Assembly: GCA_023389035.1 (NCBI GenBank)
Contig: JAEWFC010000010.1
Coordinates: forward strand, 62,001-126,000
Length of the DNA: 64,000 nucleotides
Direction: 5' to 3'
Source of the DNA: Acidobacteriota bacterium
GTDB lineage: Bacteria > Acidobacteriota > Blastocatellia > Pyrinomonadales > Pyrinomonadaceae
The translations under genes and the position numbers were made by a program. The notes beneath the pieces were generated by a model. The model worked only from the letters and a program-made list of their open reading frames with translations. It was not told the origin of the DNA and did no database searches. Positions 43,314 through 52,819 of the stretch are shown here, one piece after another (position 1 is the first letter of the stretch; every line of letters starts with the position of its first letter).

Positions 43314-45710
43314 CTATTTGTTTGCGATCAGACGCTCATCGAGTTCAGCAGCAAGCACCTCTCTGAAAGAAAGGGAGTCGCCCTCGACGATGATCTTAAT
43401 GTCGCTTTGCTCGGCGATCTCACCCTGGATAAGAGCTTCGGAAAGCTCATCCTCGACGTATCGGCGCAAGGCGCGCTTTAGCGGCCGTGCACCGTAACTG
43501 CGGTCCTCACACGCCTTTGCGATAAGCCAGTTGCGGGCATCGGACGATATCGCGATGTTTAGCCCGCGTTTTTCGAGCATAGCGTTGAGGTCGCTAAGCT
43601 GAAGATCGACGATCTGGGCGAGGTCCGATTCCGTCAACTCGTCGAAAATGATGATCTCATCCAGTCTATTGATGAACTCGGGTGCAAATGTCTGTTTTAC
43701 CTGCGACATAACCTGCTCCTCTAGCTTTTCCCGTGAGGCATCACTGCCGGCTTGAAATCCTAGATTGCCGCGTTTCTGGATCTGGCGCGCGCCGATGTTC
43801 GAGGTCATTATGAAGATCGCGTTCTTACAGTCAACCGTGTTGCCCTGTGCATCTGTTAGTACGCCGTCCTCAAACACTTGCAGAAGGATATTGAAAACAT
43901 CAGGGTGCGCCTTTTCGATCTCATCAAACAGGACGACCGCGTACGGCGTGCGCCGCAGCCTTTCCGTAAGCTGGCCACCTTCGTCGTGGCCGATGTATCC
44001 CGGAGGAGAACCGATGAACTTTGCCGCAGCATGCTTTTCCATGAACTCACTCATATCAAAGCGTATCAGCGAGCGGTCTGAGGCAAATAGGTATTGCGAA
44101 AGCGTGCGTGCGACCTCTGTCTTTCCTACGCCGGTCGGCCCGAGGAAAAGAAACGAGCCTACGGGCTTGTTCGGATTTTTCAATCCTGCACGCGAACGCC
44201 TGATCGCACGGGCGAGTGCAGAGATCGACGAGCGTTGCGAGACGATTCTTTTATGTAATTCTTCCTCGATGGCAAGCAGTTTTGCTGCCTCTTCGGTTTT
44301 GATAGAGCTGACGGGAACGCCGGTCCAGCGTGCGATCACCTCATCAACGTCATCTTTCTTGACCTCGACGGTATGCAGCGAATCTTCAATGCTGCGAAGC
44401 TCGTACGAGATCAGCTGGTCCTCGCTGGCAGCTGCACGCTTCCAGTTCTCTACTGCCTCTTTCCACGAAGGCTCGCCGGCGGCATCCTGTTGATGCCTCA
44501 GTTTTGCGCGAGCACCGGCTTCATCAAGCACGTCGATGGCCTTATCAGGAAGAAAACGGTCGGAAATGTATCGATTGGACTGATAAACGGCCGCCTCAAG
44601 AGCTTCGGGCGTGTAGCGGATCTGGTGAAATGCCTCGTATCGCTCAACCACGCCCTTTATTATCTTAAGAGCATCTTCCTCGTTTGGAGGCTCTACTTTG
44701 ACGGCTTGAAAACGGCGTTCCAGGGCCCGATCTTTCTCAATCGTTTTGCGGTATTCAGCCGGTGTTGTCGCACCGATGCACTGTATCTCGCCACGCGACA
44801 ATGCGGGTTTCAGGATATTCGCCGCATCCAGCGTTCCTTCCGCAGACCCCGCACCTACGAGCGTATGCAGTTCGTCGATGAAAACAATATTGCCGGGATG
44901 CTCTTTCAACTCGGCCATTATCTTTTTCAGCCGCTCTTCGAACTGCCCGCGGTATTTCGTACCGGCCACAACGGAAGAAAGGTCCAGCGAAAGAAGCCGC
45001 TTGCCTTCAAGAAATGTGGGTACGCCGCGGTCCACTATCCGCTGTGCAAGCCCTTCGATGATAGCTGTTTTGCCAACTCCTGCCTCGCCGATAAGTACGG
45101 GATTATTCTTTGTCCGGCGGCAGAGTATCTCTGTCAGGCGGTCTATCTCATGCTCGCGTCCGACAAGCGGATCAAGCTTGCCCTTCGCCGCTTCCGCAGT
45201 GAGATCGCGTGTGAATTCGTTCAAGCTCGGCGTTTGCGCTTCTTCCTTGTCCGCTTCACGAAGAAGCACGGGAAGGCCGGTCTGGCGTCCGATCTCTTCA
45301 CGGACATCCTGCACACGCAGCCCGAACTGAAAAAGGATCTCGGCAGCGACCGAACGCTCTTCGCGAAGAATGCCTGCAAGAAGATGCTCAGGGCCGACGT
45401 GACGGGTCTTCAAATGACGGCTTTCTTCGTTCGCGTAGAACAGGATCTTTTTAGTCTCAGGTGAAAGATGAAGCTCGGCAGATTGCGGGATCCGGTCGCG
45501 AACGACAATTCGCTGCTCGACCTCGCGTCGGATCGCATCGACGCTGATCGTTCGCTGATATGGGAAAAAGCGTGCTGATATGGTCTTGTCTTCACGCATG
45601 AGGCCGAGCAATAGATGCTCAGGCGCGATGACGGGCGATCCGTACTGCAGTGCTTCGTAGCGTGCAAAGAAAATTACCCTTCTTGATCGTTCGTTGTAGC
45701 GTTCGAACAT
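43314..45710 (-). CDS. clpC: ClpC-type AAA+ unfoldase (ClpP partner)
   Basis: A 798-residue Hsp100 protein: Clp N-domain repeats (about 1-140), D1 ATPase with GEAGVGKT, a short middle region, and D2 ATPase with GPTGVGKT, then sensor 2. An LGF tripeptide in the D2 loop (GNLGFQAG) is the ClpP-docking signature, so it should feed the ClpP protease rather than act as a ClpB disaggregase. The ATG at 45710 (MFERYNERSRR) matches family starts. No clpP or ctsR gene lies nearby. A TTGACA -35 occurs upstream on the minus strand (45779-45784) with a poor -10. Confidence 0.9.
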   Translation of the reverse strand: MFERYNERSRRVIFFARYEALQYGSPVIAPEHLLLGLMREDKTISARFFPYQRTISVDAIRREVEQRIVVRDRIPQSAELHLSPETKKILFYANEESRHLKTRHVGPEHLLAGILREERSVAAEILFQFGLRVQDVREEIGRQTGLPVLLREADKEEAQTPSLNEFTRDLTAEAAKGKLDPLVGREHEIDRLTEILCRRTKNNPVLIGEAGVGKTAIIEGLAQRIVDRGVPTFLEGKRLLSLDLSSVVAGTKYRGQFEERLKKIMAELKEHPGNIVFIDELHTLVGAGSAEGTLDAANILKPALSRGEIQCIGATTPAEYRKTIEKDRALERRFQAVKVEPPNEEDALKIIKGVVERYEAFHQIRYTPEALEAAVYQSNRYISDRFLPDKAIDVLDEAGARAKLRHQQDAAGEPSWKEAVENWKRAAASEDQLISYELRSIEDSLHTVEVKKDDVDEVIARWTGVPVSSIKTEEAAKLLAIEEELHKRIVSQRSSISALARAIRRSRAGLKNPNKPVGSFLFLGPTGVGKTEVARTLSQYLFASDRSLIRFDMSEFMEKHAAAKFIGSPPGYIGHDEGGQLTERLRRTPYAVVLFDEIEKAHPDVFNILLQVFEDGVLTDAQGNTVDCKNAIFIMTSNIGARQIQKRGNLGFQAGSDASREKLEEQVMSQVKQTFAPEFINRLDEIIIFDELTESDLAQIVDLQLSDLNAMLEKRGLNIAISSDARNWLIAKACEDRSYGARPLKRALRRYVEDELSEALIQGEIAEQSDIKIIVEGDSLSFREVLAAELDERLIANK

Positions 45711-45849
45711 ACTTAAAGGTCTTGCTTCCCGTCGGTGAAGCGTGCACACGGAAGGCTTTAGGACCTGGAACCTCTGTCTGTCAATCTTGAATTAGTTACG
45801 AGCTACGCACTATATAGTTGCAAACTAACCGAAAATCCAGAGAAATGCA

Positions 45850-46383
45850 TTACCGGTTCCCGGGCTTAGGGTCTGCCGAAAGTACCGGCTCGGGTTCGGC
45901 GATCTCGACGACGACCGGCTCTTTATTGCTGATGCCGCGGATTATTTGACCGGCGTCGGCCATTTCAACCCGCGTAGTAAGAACTCGATGCACGCGGCGC
46001 GGCAAGAACATTGGGGCGAGTTTCGCGATCGAATCTGCGAGCGAAACGATATCGCCACCGCCGGACCAGTTTTCACGTACAACCCGCTCGTCTGACCTGT
46101 TTATCAGTCGCAGCAGCGTCAGAGCTACCATATAGAGATCATCGACCTGGCCGATGAACGGAAATATATCGGGGATAAGATCGATCGGCGAGATGACGTA
46201 GACGATGGCCGCAAGAAACAAGGCCTTTTCAGCGGCCGGGACTCTCGTGTCCTTGAGCAAACGGCCGAGCAGACGGACCATGTTCGGAAGGAACATCAGG
46301 AAATTTCCCATCCGGCCGCGAGACTCCCGCTTTTCCGAGCGTTTTGATACCGCGTTTCCGCTGCGTTTCGTGACTGCCTTCAT
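45850..46383 (-). CDS. DUF1232 (YkvA-like) protein
   Basis: A 177-residue protein. The YkvA/DUF1232 signature ALFLAAIVYVISPIDLIPDIFPFIGQVDDL is at about residues 53-85, giving one or two short hydrophobic helices; the N-terminus is very basic and the C-terminus has a Glu/Pro tail. Function of the family is unknown. The ATG at 46383 is preferred over an upstream start that adds 12 residues. Confidence 0.75.
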   Translation of the reverse strand: MKAVTKRSGNAVSKRSEKRESRGRMGNFLMFLPNMVRLLGRLLKDTRVPAAEKALFLAAIVYVISPIDLIPDIFPFIGQVDDLYMVALTLLRLINRSDERVVRENWSGGGDIVSLADSIAKLAPMFLPRRVHRVLTTRVEMADAGQIIRGISNKEPVVVEIAEPEPVLSADPKPGNR

Positions 46384-46501
46384 AGGAATATCCGTTAGTT
46401 TCCCTAAGTCTAGGAACAACGTGCTCTTTGTGCAAGTTTCAGCAGTACCAGTTGTATGTTAAATTCGAGAGCTTGACGCCCGATAGGTGTCTTCTTTTCA
46501 C

Positions 46502-47509
46502 ATGATCCTCGAGAACATTAGGAAACGAGCCGCTGCCGATATTCAACATATCCTTTTACCCGAAGGCGAAGATCCGCGAACGATCGCCGCCGCTGAGATC
46601 TGCGGCCGCGAAAAGATCGCTCGCATCACCGTGCTCGGTGACGAGGCGGCTATCCGCGACGCAGCAAGGTCGGCAGGTGCGAACCTCAACGGGATCGAGA
46701 TCATCGATCCCCGGCGCTCAAAAGATATTGGCAGGCTTGCAACGCTTTATCACGAGCTGCGACGGGCCAAGGGTACTACACTCGAAGAAGCTGAGCAGAC
46801 CGTAAAGGACCCACTGTATTTTGCAAATCTGCTCGTTCGGTCCGGAAAGGCGGATGGATCGGTCGCGGGGGCGACGAATACAACAGCCCACACCGTCGCA
46901 GCCGCTCTACGGTGCATCGGTGTCCGCAGCGGTTTCAAAACCGTATCGTCGTTCTTTCTAATGACCGTGCCGGACAAGAAATTCGGAAGACAAGGAGCGA
47001 TGATCTACGCAGATTGCGGCGTCGTGATAGAACCGGATGTGAACGAACTGGCCGAGATCGCTATAGCATCAGCCGAATCTTGCAGAGCATTGCTCGATGT
47101 CGAGCCGCGAGTTGCGATGCTTTCCTTTTCAACTAAAGGCAGTGCAAATCACAGGTCGATCGATAAGGTTATCGCGGCTTCTAAGACCGTAAAAGCCCGC
47201 ATGCCTGATCTGATAGTCGACGGCGAGCTGCAAGCTGATGCAGCACTCGTACCTACAATTGCAAATTCTAAGGCACCCGGCTCGCCCGTTGCGGGGCGTG
47301 CGAACGTCCTGATCTTCCCGGACCTTAATTCCGGCAACATCGCTTATAAATTAACCGAACGCCTTACCGGGGGCACTGCTGTCGGCCCGGTACTTCAAGG
47401 CCTCGATCGTCCATGCAATGATCTTTCGCGAGGCTGTACAGCTGAAGACATAGTCGACGCGGTTGCGATAACCGCTGTGCAGTCTCAAGCTCGTAAGGCG
47501 GCAGGTTAG
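46502..47509 (+). CDS. pta: Phosphate acetyltransferase
   Basis: A 335-residue short-form phosphotransacetylase interconverting acetyl-CoA and acetyl phosphate. Motifs include LPEGEDPRTIAAAE, GTTLEEAEQTVKDPLYFANLLV, GSVAGA, DCGVVIEPDVNELAEIA and ADAALVPTIANSKAPGSPVAGRANVLIFPDLNSGNIAYKL-type active-site blocks. Acetate kinase is not adjacent. A GTG at 46487 would add five residues. Its stop overlaps the convergent cyclase gene by 4 bp. Confidence 0.88.
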   Translation: MILENIRKRAAADIQHILLPEGEDPRTIAAAEICGREKIARITVLGDEAAIRDAARSAGANLNGIEIIDPRRSKDIGRLATLYHELRRAKGTTLEEAEQTVKDPLYFANLLVRSGKADGSVAGATNTTAHTVAAALRCIGVRSGFKTVSSFFLMTVPDKKFGRQGAMIYADCGVVIEPDVNELAEIAIASAESCRALLDVEPRVAMLSFSTKGSANHRSIDKVIAASKTVKARMPDLIVDGELQADAALVPTIANSKAPGSPVAGRANVLIFPDLNSGNIAYKLTERLTGGTAVGPVLQGLDRPCNDLSRGCTAEDIVDAVAITAVQSQARKAAG

Positions 47510-49311
47510 ATCTTGAAGACGGCTCCGGGCCGGCCGAGAGCACCCGGAACCGGCCTGCCCCTGTGGGCCTTTCGACGTTTCTTTTCGGCATACATCGCCT
47601 CGTCGGCATCAGCGATCATCTCCTCAAACGTGCGGCTGCCCGAAAGCACCACAGGTGCGAGGCCGATGCTGCACTCGATCGAATACGGCTTTTCGCTGCA
47701 TAAGTTGTATTCGTCAATGCGCGTCCTGATGCGCTCAAGAACCTGTTCCGTGTTTTCATCCGGCGAGCCGATGGTGAGTATCACAAACTCATCTCCGCCC
47801 CAACGGGCAACCAGATCGGCGTTACGAACAGCCGATTTGATCAGCTTCGCCAAGATCTTCAATGCCTCCGAACCCGCCTCGTGGCCGTAAGTATCATTGA
47901 TATTTTTCAGGCCGTCCATATCCGCGAACATCAGTGTGAGCCCGCGGGCCGTGCTTGAATGCCTTTCGAGCTTCAGCTGTTGTTCGGCATGCGTCAGAAA
48001 TCCTCGACGATTGAAGAGGCCTGTCAGCTCGTCTGTTAACGAAATGGTCTTGAGTGCATTCTGTGCGCGAAGCAAATGTGTTACGTCCAACGCATTTCCG
48101 AGAACGTATGGCTCTTTGTCGGGCTCAGACACCAGAATGTTGTGATATTGCCAGACGACCGTCTGGCCCTGCTTATCGATCATTGAAACAAGGCCCTCGG
48201 CCTCGCCTTCATTTAAGACCTGTCGCAGGTAAAGATCGTATTGGGAGCGGTAGGCTTCATCTATGTAATCTCGAAAACTCGAGCCGATCACCTCAGAGGC
48301 CTCGTACCCGAGCGACATCGTCATCGCCCGGTTAACCGATGTCACGCGGCCGGTTACATCGTGCGTACTGAGAATGCCCTGACTGTAATCGAAGAGGTCC
48401 CGGTATCGATTCTCTTTTTCCGTTAGTTGTCGCTCGGTCTCTTTCCGTTTAGCATCAGCGAGATGCAGCCGGCGACTGTAATAATAGATCATCCCGAACA
48501 TCAGCATTACCAGGGTGAATATCGACATCGAAACGCCGAAAGCAGTGTCGTAAAGACCGCGTTCCTGTCCGATCACACGAAGCCAGCCGATAAGTGTCGG
48601 GATAATAACGACCGCCGGCATAAGTTGGCGGGCGGCCGCCCCTCCGGCCGTTCGGCTTCGCAGCAGATCAGCAACGCGGCATCTTGGATTGATCACCACA
48701 AGGGCGATGCAGATCGCGGTGAATGCTGCGACCGATCCCACAGCCATGCCCCCGGCGCTAACCGGACCCTGATGAGCTGAGTTGTACAAATGTCCTAAAA
48801 GTGCCGCGTATGTCGACGCTAACATGGCCAGCGTTGCGATCGCACTTGCACCGCGAAACTTCTCATGAATCGAAAGCGATAACAACGCTATCCCCAACAG
48901 CATGAAATTGAACGATGAGTGCAGCGGTACGGGGAGGCCATCGACATCAGCATCGTAAGGCAGAACGTACGCGCCCGTCGTGAGCCCGATCGCACCCCAC
49001 GTTAATAGCAGGATCGAGCCGATCACGAAGACAGCCCCAAGCGAAGCGGCAAAGTAATTACCGCAGCTCGGAGATCGCGCAAGGAGGTATAGCGAAACAC
49101 CGGTCAGCAATAGACCTGTCGCCGTTGCCACACGCATCTCCGGATAGCCCGGAACGATCGAGACCAATAACGGAAGCTCGGCCGCCCATCCGACAAGCGA
49201 GACCGCGGATATAATTACTGTGGCAAGCGAGCACGTGAATACGACGGGTTTCACGCCTGTTTGAAAAGATATTTGGGAGAACATCTTGGGATAAATCAGG
49301 TTAGGGTTCAT
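47506..49311 (-). CDS. Membrane PAS-GGDEF diguanylate cyclase
   Basis: A 601-residue protein. Residues about 20-275 hold about eight hydrophobic helices forming a membrane sensor, a PAS domain follows at about 295-415 (RYRDLFDYSQGILSTHDVTGRV), and a GGDEF domain at about 430-590 with an intact GGDEF in RWGGDEFVIL. It would make c-di-GMP in response to a membrane or ligand signal. It has no EAL domain. It is the second cyclase in the window. Confidence 0.88.
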   Translation of the reverse strand: MNPNLIYPKMFSQISFQTGVKPVVFTCSLATVIISAVSLVGWAAELPLLVSIVPGYPEMRVATATGLLLTGVSLYLLARSPSCGNYFAASLGAVFVIGSILLLTWGAIGLTTGAYVLPYDADVDGLPVPLHSSFNFMLLGIALLSLSIHEKFRGASAIATLAMLASTYAALLGHLYNSAHQGPVSAGGMAVGSVAAFTAICIALVVINPRCRVADLLRSRTAGGAAARQLMPAVVIIPTLIGWLRVIGQERGLYDTAFGVSMSIFTLVMLMFGMIYYYSRRLHLADAKRKETERQLTEKENRYRDLFDYSQGILSTHDVTGRVTSVNRAMTMSLGYEASEVIGSSFRDYIDEAYRSQYDLYLRQVLNEGEAEGLVSMIDKQGQTVVWQYHNILVSEPDKEPYVLGNALDVTHLLRAQNALKTISLTDELTGLFNRRGFLTHAEQQLKLERHSSTARGLTLMFADMDGLKNINDTYGHEAGSEALKILAKLIKSAVRNADLVARWGGDEFVILTIGSPDENTEQVLERIRTRIDEYNLCSEKPYSIECSIGLAPVVLSGSRTFEEMIADADEAMYAEKKRRKAHRGRPVPGALGRPGAVFKI

Positions 49312-49391
49312 GCGGAATGAGAATCTTGCGGGCTCCGCACAACAGAGTTTAACACTTTATCTAGCGGTCTGGCTAGTACTTTTACGATTGA

Positions 49392-50327
49392 TCAATAGAT
49401 CGGCGGCTGGCCTTTTGGCCGCGCCTTCCAACGCTTGTGTATCCAAAGCCACTGATCCGGATATGCACGGATTATCTTTTCGATCTCAGCGGTGTAAGCT
49501 GCGGTAGTGTTTACGATATCTGCCTGTCGATCGCCTGTATTTGCAGGTTCTATCACCGGGCCGTGTACGATCTTGTACTTCTTGACCGCATCGTCGTACA
49601 CGCAAAATGTCGGAAAAATGAGTGAGTTGGTACGGATGGCGAAAGTAGCTGGCCCCGCTGTCGTGCAGGAGTCGACGCCGAAGAACGGTACGAACACGCC
49701 TTCTTTCGGATGGGCGTTAACATCAGATAGTACACCCAGGATCTCACCGTCTCGCAAAAGCTTGATCGCGGTCATCGCAGAGTTTGCCTTGTTGATCGGA
49801 CGATTTCCGAAACGTGTGCGAATCCGAACGGTAAGGTCCTCGATCATCGGGTTGTCGAGCGGCCTGGCGAGGTAGGCTATCGGTTCGTGAAGAGCCGCAA
49901 ACGCGTAAACAAGTAATTCCCAATTACCTAGATGGCCGGTAGTGATCACGAGCCCTCGCTTCTCATCACGAATGCGTTGATAGAGGTCCAGCGATTCCTC
50001 ATCAAGATCGAAATCCACGATCGTCCGCAGGCTGTCCGGAGTTGCCTTTTCAAACTGGCTCACCTCGCCGAGCACTCGTCCTAGGCCCAGGAAACTCCCT
50101 TTCAACAGACCGAGGCGTTCTCTGTCCGACTTCTCAGGAAACGCCACTTCAAGATTCCGAAGACCCGTTCGCCGTAAGTTCCCGAGCAGATGAAAACCAA
50201 GTCGAGCGATGGACTTGCTTACCTGGAGTGCCCATGAACGCGGGAGCACCGACAGCAGAAACAATATCGTGCGGGCGATAGCGTATTCAAAATAGAGCAA
50301 CCACGTCGGCTTGGATCTTCGGGCCAT
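49392..50327 (-). CDS. LpxL/HtrB-family lipid A acyltransferase
   Basis: A 311-residue membrane-associated acyltransferase. The catalytic H132xxxxE137 (GHLGNWE) is intact; the N-terminal hydrophobic segment (about 10-35) anchors it, and FVPFFG and the terminal DQWLWIHKRWK motif are typical. It adds a secondary acyl chain to lipid A or a related lipid, fitting the lpxA and heptosyltransferase genes in the window. Acyl and acceptor specificity is not readable. Confidence 0.85.
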   Translation of the reverse strand: MARRSKPTWLLYFEYAIARTILFLLSVLPRSWALQVSKSIARLGFHLLGNLRRTGLRNLEVAFPEKSDRERLGLLKGSFLGLGRVLGEVSQFEKATPDSLRTIVDFDLDEESLDLYQRIRDEKRGLVITTGHLGNWELLVYAFAALHEPIAYLARPLDNPMIEDLTVRIRTRFGNRPINKANSAMTAIKLLRDGEILGVLSDVNAHPKEGVFVPFFGVDSCTTAGPATFAIRTNSLIFPTFCVYDDAVKKYKIVHGPVIEPANTGDRQADIVNTTAAYTAEIEKIIRAYPDQWLWIHKRWKARPKGQPPIY

Positions 50328-50357
50328 TAAGTAACTCGGTCAGATCGTGAGATTCGA

Positions 50358-50741
50358 TCAAAGGTCTGATTGGCCGTCCTCCATTAGCCATTCGCGGGCT
50401 TCAGCTTCATCGTCGAAGAACTTTGCGACCGTTCCCCGATTTAGGGCAACCGTTTGAAAGAAATGAGTGGACTCGTCGGGCTGAAAATCCGATAACGAAA
50501 AAGCAAGCCGAGTTCCGTCGGCGATGCTTGACGCTCCTATTCCGGCCTCGAACACGTCCGCCATATCCAGCGGAGCGATGTCAACACTCCCCAAGATCAA
50601 TACTCGCTTACAGTTGTTCTGCCGGCATTCCTCGGCGATCATTTCCCAAGCCACTGCGATCGACGATGGGTCTGCGATAAAACCCGGTTCGCGGTCGACA
50701 ATGACTATCCCGTCTTCATATCTCGTTATCGTGTTTGGCAT
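50358..50741 (-). CDS. SpoIIAA-like (STAS-type) hypothetical protein
   Basis: A 127-residue soluble protein. The alternating beta/alpha pattern (EDGIVIVDREPG, helix, KRVLILGSVDIAPLDMADVFEAG) and the ending FFDDEAEAREWLME resemble SpoIIAA-like STAS proteins of unknown function. The internal ATG at 50741 is preferred, since the region upstream has no domain-like character. Assignment by pattern only. Confidence 0.45.
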   Translation of the reverse strand: MPNTITRYEDGIVIVDREPGFIADPSSIAVAWEMIAEECRQNNCKRVLILGSVDIAPLDMADVFEAGIGASSIADGTRLAFSLSDFQPDESTHFFQTVALNRGTVAKFFDDEAEAREWLMEDGQSDL

Positions 50742-50874
50742 CCTAGAACGGTCGTCCGAGGCATGGACAACGCTTGCATACGAGTCTACCGAGCCGTTAA
50801 GCGGTTGGCAATACGCGCCGAAACCGACCACGTCGAAGTCTTACAAAACTCTTACAATTGCCACTCCTCGAAGC

Positions 50875-50887
50875 TGTTAGTCTAACA
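50875..50887. promoter_or_regulatory. Palindrome upstream of desaturase gene
   Basis: TGTTAG-T-CTAACA is a perfect 6-1-6 inverted repeat about 50 bp before the desaturase ATG and could be a repressor operator. The ligand is unknown. Confidence 0.35.
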
Positions 50888-50938
50888 ATAGAGCGGTTTT
50901 CCGCCTGAAATCTTGACGGTAACTAACATGGGGATTGG

Positions 50939-51826
50939 ATGAAGAACACTGACACTTTAGAACAACACGATTTGAGCATTAACTGGAACACGCTGGCATT
51001 TCTTGTGCTGTTCCATATCGGGGCGGTCGCGGCCCTCTTTGCTTTTAGTTGGGCGAATCTGGCCGCGGGCGTATTCCTGTGGTGGCTCGCCGGCAGCCTT
51101 GGCATTGGTATCGCATACCATCGCCTTCTGACGCATCGCGGTTTCAAAGCTCCGAAATGGCTCGAATATACGCTCAGCGTGTTCGGAACACTTGCCCTGC
51201 AGTCCGGGCCGCTTACATGGGTCACGACGCACCGCATCCATCACGCGTTTACCGAAACCGACCGCGATCCGCACAGCCCGCGAAATGGAACGTACTGGTC
51301 GCACATGGGCTGGATCATCCGCGGCAAAGCCCAGCAGCAGACGTGGGCTGACATGCAGCGTTACTGTCCTGACTTCGCAAACGATCGCTTCCACCAGTGG
51401 ATCAACAACTATTATTACATCCCGATCATCATCGTCGCGGTTGCCTTATTCCTAATCGGGGGCTGGACAATGGTCTTGTGGGGAGTTTTCCTTAAGACGG
51501 TCGTCGGCTGGCACTTTACGTGGCTCGTAAATTCGGCAACGCACCTTTGGGGCACACGCCGGTTTGAGACACGCGACGATTCACGCAACAATGCTCTGAT
51601 CGCGGCGATCACATGGGGCGAAGGCTGGCACAACAACCATCACGCCTATCCGCGATCGGCAAAACACGGGCTGGCTTGGTACGAATTTGATATCAACTGG
51701 ATCACCATCCGCCTTTTCGAAGCTGTCGGACTCGTGACGGACGTTTATGCCTACAGCGAGAAAGAAAAGAAAGGCAGGATCCAGGCTGATTCGACCGATC
51801 TGAAACCGGTTGCCGAATCCGTTTAG
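50939..51826 (+). CDS. Acyl-CoA/acyl-lipid desaturase (delta-9 type)
   Basis: A 295-residue integral membrane di-iron enzyme. Three histidine boxes are present: HRLLTH (61-66), HRIHH (98-102) and HNNHH (231-235), with four hydrophobic helices between them. It introduces a cis double bond in fatty acyl chains and so tunes membrane fluidity. GGGGATTGG just upstream of the ATG may serve as ribosome binding site. It is followed by a strong terminator. Confidence 0.9.
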   Translation: MKNTDTLEQHDLSINWNTLAFLVLFHIGAVAALFAFSWANLAAGVFLWWLAGSLGIGIAYHRLLTHRGFKAPKWLEYTLSVFGTLALQSGPLTWVTTHRIHHAFTETDRDPHSPRNGTYWSHMGWIIRGKAQQQTWADMQRYCPDFANDRFHQWINNYYYIPIIIVAVALFLIGGWTMVLWGVFLKTVVGWHFTWLVNSATHLWGTRRFETRDDSRNNALIAAITWGEGWHNNHHAYPRSAKHGLAWYEFDINWITIRLFEAVGLVTDVYAYSEKEKKGRIQADSTDLKPVAESV

Positions 51827-51850
51827 TCTGCGGCTTTGACACAGCTTGTA

Positions 51851-51890
51851 AAGGGCAAAAGTAGATCACGGGATTTACTTTTGCCTTTTT
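51851..51890 (+). terminator. Intrinsic terminator after desaturase
   Basis: GGCAAAAGTA (51854-51863) pairs with TACTTTTGCC (51876-51885), 10 bp perfect, followed by TTTTT; flanking A and T residues extend the stem. Confidence 0.9.
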
Positions 51891-51913
51891 ACTTTTAAAC
51901 TTGAGCTCAAGCA

Positions 51914-52819
51914 ATGCGACGACGTAAAACAGCGATATTCTTTCTGGTGCTGGGCATAAGCCTTTCCGCACTCACGGTCGCGTTGAACGTTGGATGGATA
52001 CTTCTCAGCATTCGCGAGGTCGCGGTCTTGATCCTCGGGATCATCTTTTTCGCATTGATAACCACGGGCCTGATCCTGAACACTATCTTCCTTGTCCGCG
52101 AGATCCGCCGAAGCGAACGTCAGGACGCGTTCCTTAATTCCGTCACCCACGAGCTCAAAACGCCGATCGCCTCCATCAAGCTGTACCTCGAGACGCTTAA
52201 GTCGCGGGACATCTCGCCGGAAAAACGCGACGAGTTTTACGACATCATGATCGCCGACAGCAATCGGTTGTTGAACACCGTCGAGCAGGTGCTGCGTGCC
52301 GGACAGGCGATCGAAAAGAAGCGGCAGTTTCACGTTACGGATATCGATCTCAACCACGTCGTGACCGGTGCGGTCGAAACGATCCGTTCGAGCTACAACC
52401 TCGCGCCCGAGACGATCAAGCTTGCGACGGCCGACGAGCCCGTGCTGGTTTCAGCCGACGCAGACGAGCTTTCGACCGCCTTTGTAAATCTACTCGACAA
52501 CGCAGTGAAGTATTCCGGCGACGATCGAAAGATCAGCGTTCGCATTCGGCCGGCCGCACTGCAGAGCAAGGTCGCGGTCGTGATCCGCGACAACGGCATC
52601 GGCATTCCGGCGTCGGAGCTCAAACGCGTCTTCAAGCGATTTCACCGCGTGCCGGGTTCGCCGTCGGACGCAAAAGGAACGGGCCTCGGGCTGTTCATCG
52701 TGCGTTCGATCATCGAACGCCACGGCGGCAAGATCACAGCAGACAGCAAAGGCGAGGGCGAAGGCAGCACGTTCACGGTGCATTTGCCGCTTTCACGTTA
52801 TGAGAATACTGGTAGTTGA
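51914..52819 (+). CDS. Sensor histidine kinase
   Basis: A 301-residue kinase with two transmembrane helices (about 8-30 and 36-60) and almost no periplasmic loop, so it senses within or near the membrane. HisKA with phosphoacceptor H79 (SVTHELKTP) is followed by a HATPase domain with N (NLLDNAVKYS), G1 (DNGIGIP) and G2 (GTGLGLFIV) boxes. No HAMP domain is evident. It overlaps the response regulator gene by 20 bp. Confidence 0.9.
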   Translation: MRRRKTAIFFLVLGISLSALTVALNVGWILLSIREVAVLILGIIFFALITTGLILNTIFLVREIRRSERQDAFLNSVTHELKTPIASIKLYLETLKSRDISPEKRDEFYDIMIADSNRLLNTVEQVLRAGQAIEKKRQFHVTDIDLNHVVTGAVETIRSSYNLAPETIKLATADEPVLVSADADELSTAFVNLLDNAVKYSGDDRKISVRIRPAALQSKVAVVIRDNGIGIPASELKRVFKRFHRVPGSPSDAKGTGLGLFIVRSIIERHGGKITADSKGEGEGSTFTVHLPLSRYENTGS

